Origin: Flavobacterium seoulense
GTDB taxonomy: Bacteria; Bacteroidota; Bacteroidia; Flavobacteriales; Flavobacteriaceae
Reading direction: 5' to 3'
Assembly (NCBI RefSeq): GCF_000695795.1
Contig: NZ_JNCA01000034.1
Span: forward strand, 1-51,230
DNA length: 51,230 bases
Made by a program: the position numbers and the translations under genes. Of the stretch, positions 50,054 through 51,230 are shown piece by piece. A model generated the notes under the pieces. The model saw only the letters and a list, made by a program, of their open reading frames with translations. It was not told the origin of the DNA and did no database searches. Numbering within the stretch: position 1 is the stretch's first letter; each line of letters begins with the position of its first letter.

Positions 50054-51230
50054 TTATCTGGAAAGGTATAGGAATCCTTGCTGTTTTTTAGCAATCATCT
50101 CGCCTTGTAAACCTACAGCAGTATAGTTCAAAACATAGAAATAAGTTCCAGTTGGCAATCCAGCCGATTTATCGAATGTTACTCTTCCTTCAGAGTAGCC
50201 TTTGAATGCTTTAGTTAGATTATCATATCCTTTAGTTTCATAAACTAGTATTCCCCAACGGTTATAAATTTCAACTGAATTTTCAGGATAACAAATGACA
50301 TCATCAATATTGTCAATTTTAAATAATTCGTTTATTCCATCACCATTTGGAGTAAAAGCATTGTGAACAAGTATGGTTCCACATCCTAATACCTGAGCTC
50401 TTTCGATAACTAAAGTATCTTCGGCTGTTACAGGAGTATTGTTCGGACTTAATCCACTAGCATTAGCAGTATTAGTAATGTTATTTTCTCTTAAATCATT
50501 TAATGTTATGGTGTGACTTTCTAAGAATTGTTTTTGTTCACCTGGAGCAAGACTGAATGCTTGATTTGTAGTATCTAATCCAGTTAAAGGATCTTTTACA
50601 ATAATGTTATGAATAGTAGCATTTCCTGTATTTTGTACAGTTATAGTATAATTGATAACATCATCAACAAAACTATACACATCACTTTCAGTACCATGAC
50701 TATTAACAATAGCCGTTTTCACTAAAGTCATACCAGGATTCTGAGTCAATGGAGTAGTAGTAGGAGTGTCATTTTCTACTGTAGTTCCAGAGATGTCAGT
50801 TACATTATTTCCTTTTGGATCTTTAGCAGTTGCCAAAGCACTATTAGTTACTTTTCCGGTATCAATATCAGCCTGAGTAATAGTGTATGTTCCTTTGATT
50901 ACAGAACTGGAAGCACCCACATTCAAAGTTGCAATTGGATTTCCAGTTATAGTTAATCCTATCATCGGGTCGGTTACAACTACATTAGTCAACGTTGTAT
51001 TTCCGGTATTTGTTACAGTAAAAGTATATGTAATTACATCTCCTTTAGCACCTGATCCAGCTATGCTTGCTGTTTTTACTAAAGCAATTTTTGGAGCTTG
51101 TGTTAATTCAGTAATAGTACAATTTGTACACTCAGGATCTTTAGGGCAAGTTGTACAAGGCGTAGGATCAGTAGAAGTAGCCGTTATTGGTTTATCTTTT
51201 GGATCTTTCGCTGTAGCTGTAGCCAAGTTG
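50054..51230 (-). CDS. Surface adhesin with DUF11 repeats and gliding-motility C-terminal domain (5' end outside window)
   Basis: Partial gene; the visible 391 residues are the C-terminal part. The window edge still codes for NLATATAKDP, the end of another repeat, so the frame continues beyond 51230. Seen: at least two complete DUF11-like repeats (ITYTFTVTNTGNTTLTNVVV, INYTITVQNTGNATIHNIIV), then a C-terminal FTPNGDGINELFKI, VEIYNRWG, and YFYVLNYT, which is the CHU_C/type B sorting domain (TIGR04131-like). Such proteins are exported by the type IX system and need a PorP/SprF partner, encoded next. Cysteines CTTC and CTNC occur in the N-terminal linker. The full size and other repeats are unknown. 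Confidence 0.9.
   Translation of the reverse strand, partial: NLATATAKDPKDKPITATSTDPTPCTTCPKDPECTNCTITELTQAPKIALVKTASIAGSGAKGDVITYTFTVTNTGNTTLTNVVVTDPMIGLTITGNPIATLNVGASSSVIKGTYTITQADIDTGKVTNSALATAKDPKGNNVTDISGTTVENDTPTTTPLTQNPGMTLVKTAIVNSHGTESDVYSFVDDVINYTITVQNTGNATIHNIIVKDPLTGLDTTNQAFSLAPGEQKQFLESHTITLNDLRENNITNTANASGLSPNNTPVTAEDTLVIERAQVLGCGTILVHNAFTPNGDGINELFKIDNIDDVICYPENSVEIYNRWGILVYETKGYDNLTKAFKGYSEGRVTFDKSAGLPTGTYFYVLNYTAVGLQGEMIAKKQQGFLYLSR

Overview
The window looks like a chromosomal segment of a Flavobacterium-like member of the Bacteroidota. The evidence is the AT-rich composition, several matches to the Bacteroidota promoter pattern TTTG-N17-23-TAnnTTTG, lipoprotein and secretion signals of Bacteroidota style, a PorP/SprF protein beside an adhesin with a gliding-motility C-terminal domain (type IX secretion), and gene neighbourhoods typical of flavobacteria (pyrR-pyrB-rnz-pdxH, pabB-tilS-dsbD). 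No rRNA, tRNA, CRISPR array, prophage or plasmid function was seen.

Layout. (1) 1-7.0 kb: a giant FAD/Fe-S oxidoreductase, an HAS/PNAG-type family 2 glycosyltransferase, dihydrolipoyl dehydrogenase and a DoxX-like membrane protein, each ending at a clear hairpin. (2) 7.3-13.6 kb: a tight pabB-tilS-dsbD operon converging on comM. (3) 13.6-17.2 kb: a GNAT acetyltransferase paired with an alanine/ornithine racemase-family PLP enzyme behind a long non-coding leader, then the ammonium transporter amt. (4) 17.4-18.8 kb: an IS110-family insertion whose transposase appears to have lost one base beside its start, so the first catalytic Asp lies outside the ATG-initiated frame. The non-coding stretch upstream is where a bridge RNA would lie. 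(5) 18.9-26.5 kb, minus strand: a neutral zinc metallopeptidase behind a 1352-residue hybrid histidine kinase, a membrane protein, an RluA-type pseudouridine synthase and panB. (6) 26.6-32.1 kb, minus strand: a small carbohydrate locus (GH28 pectinase-like enzyme, CE7-like esterase, MGH1-like glycoside hydrolase) plus an APC permease, without SusC/SusD. (7) 32.3-38.4 kb, minus strand: a ModF-like double ABC ATPase with a degenerate first half, patatin, thioesterase, class-C serine hydrolase, DUF1398, MscS and Pr6Pr proteins. (8) 38.5-45.2 kb: dnaK behind an unusual array of TGTCA/TGACA boxes, a tiny lipoprotein missed by length cut-offs, a GNAT, then pyrR-pyrB-(unknown)-rnz-pdxH. (9) 45.2-46.0 kb: a CAP-domain lipoprotein gene flanked by three copies of a small hairpin with a shared GCCCC loop and compensatory stem changes. 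(10) 46.0-51.2 kb, minus strand: a surface locus of adhesin C-terminus, PorP/SprF, a stand-alone TPR protein and an OmpA/TPR protein, followed by a second stand-alone TPR copy.

Most genes are housekeeping or ordinary accessory genes. The least explained signals are the repeated GCCCC-loop hairpins around the CAP gene, the dnaK box array, the damaged IS110 with its putative RNA, the short TPR duplicates around the OmpA gene, and hairpins placed just upstream of downstream operon genes (GH28/CE7 and adhesin/PorP). Everything here is read by eye from the sequence. No alignments, structure predictions or database searches were run.
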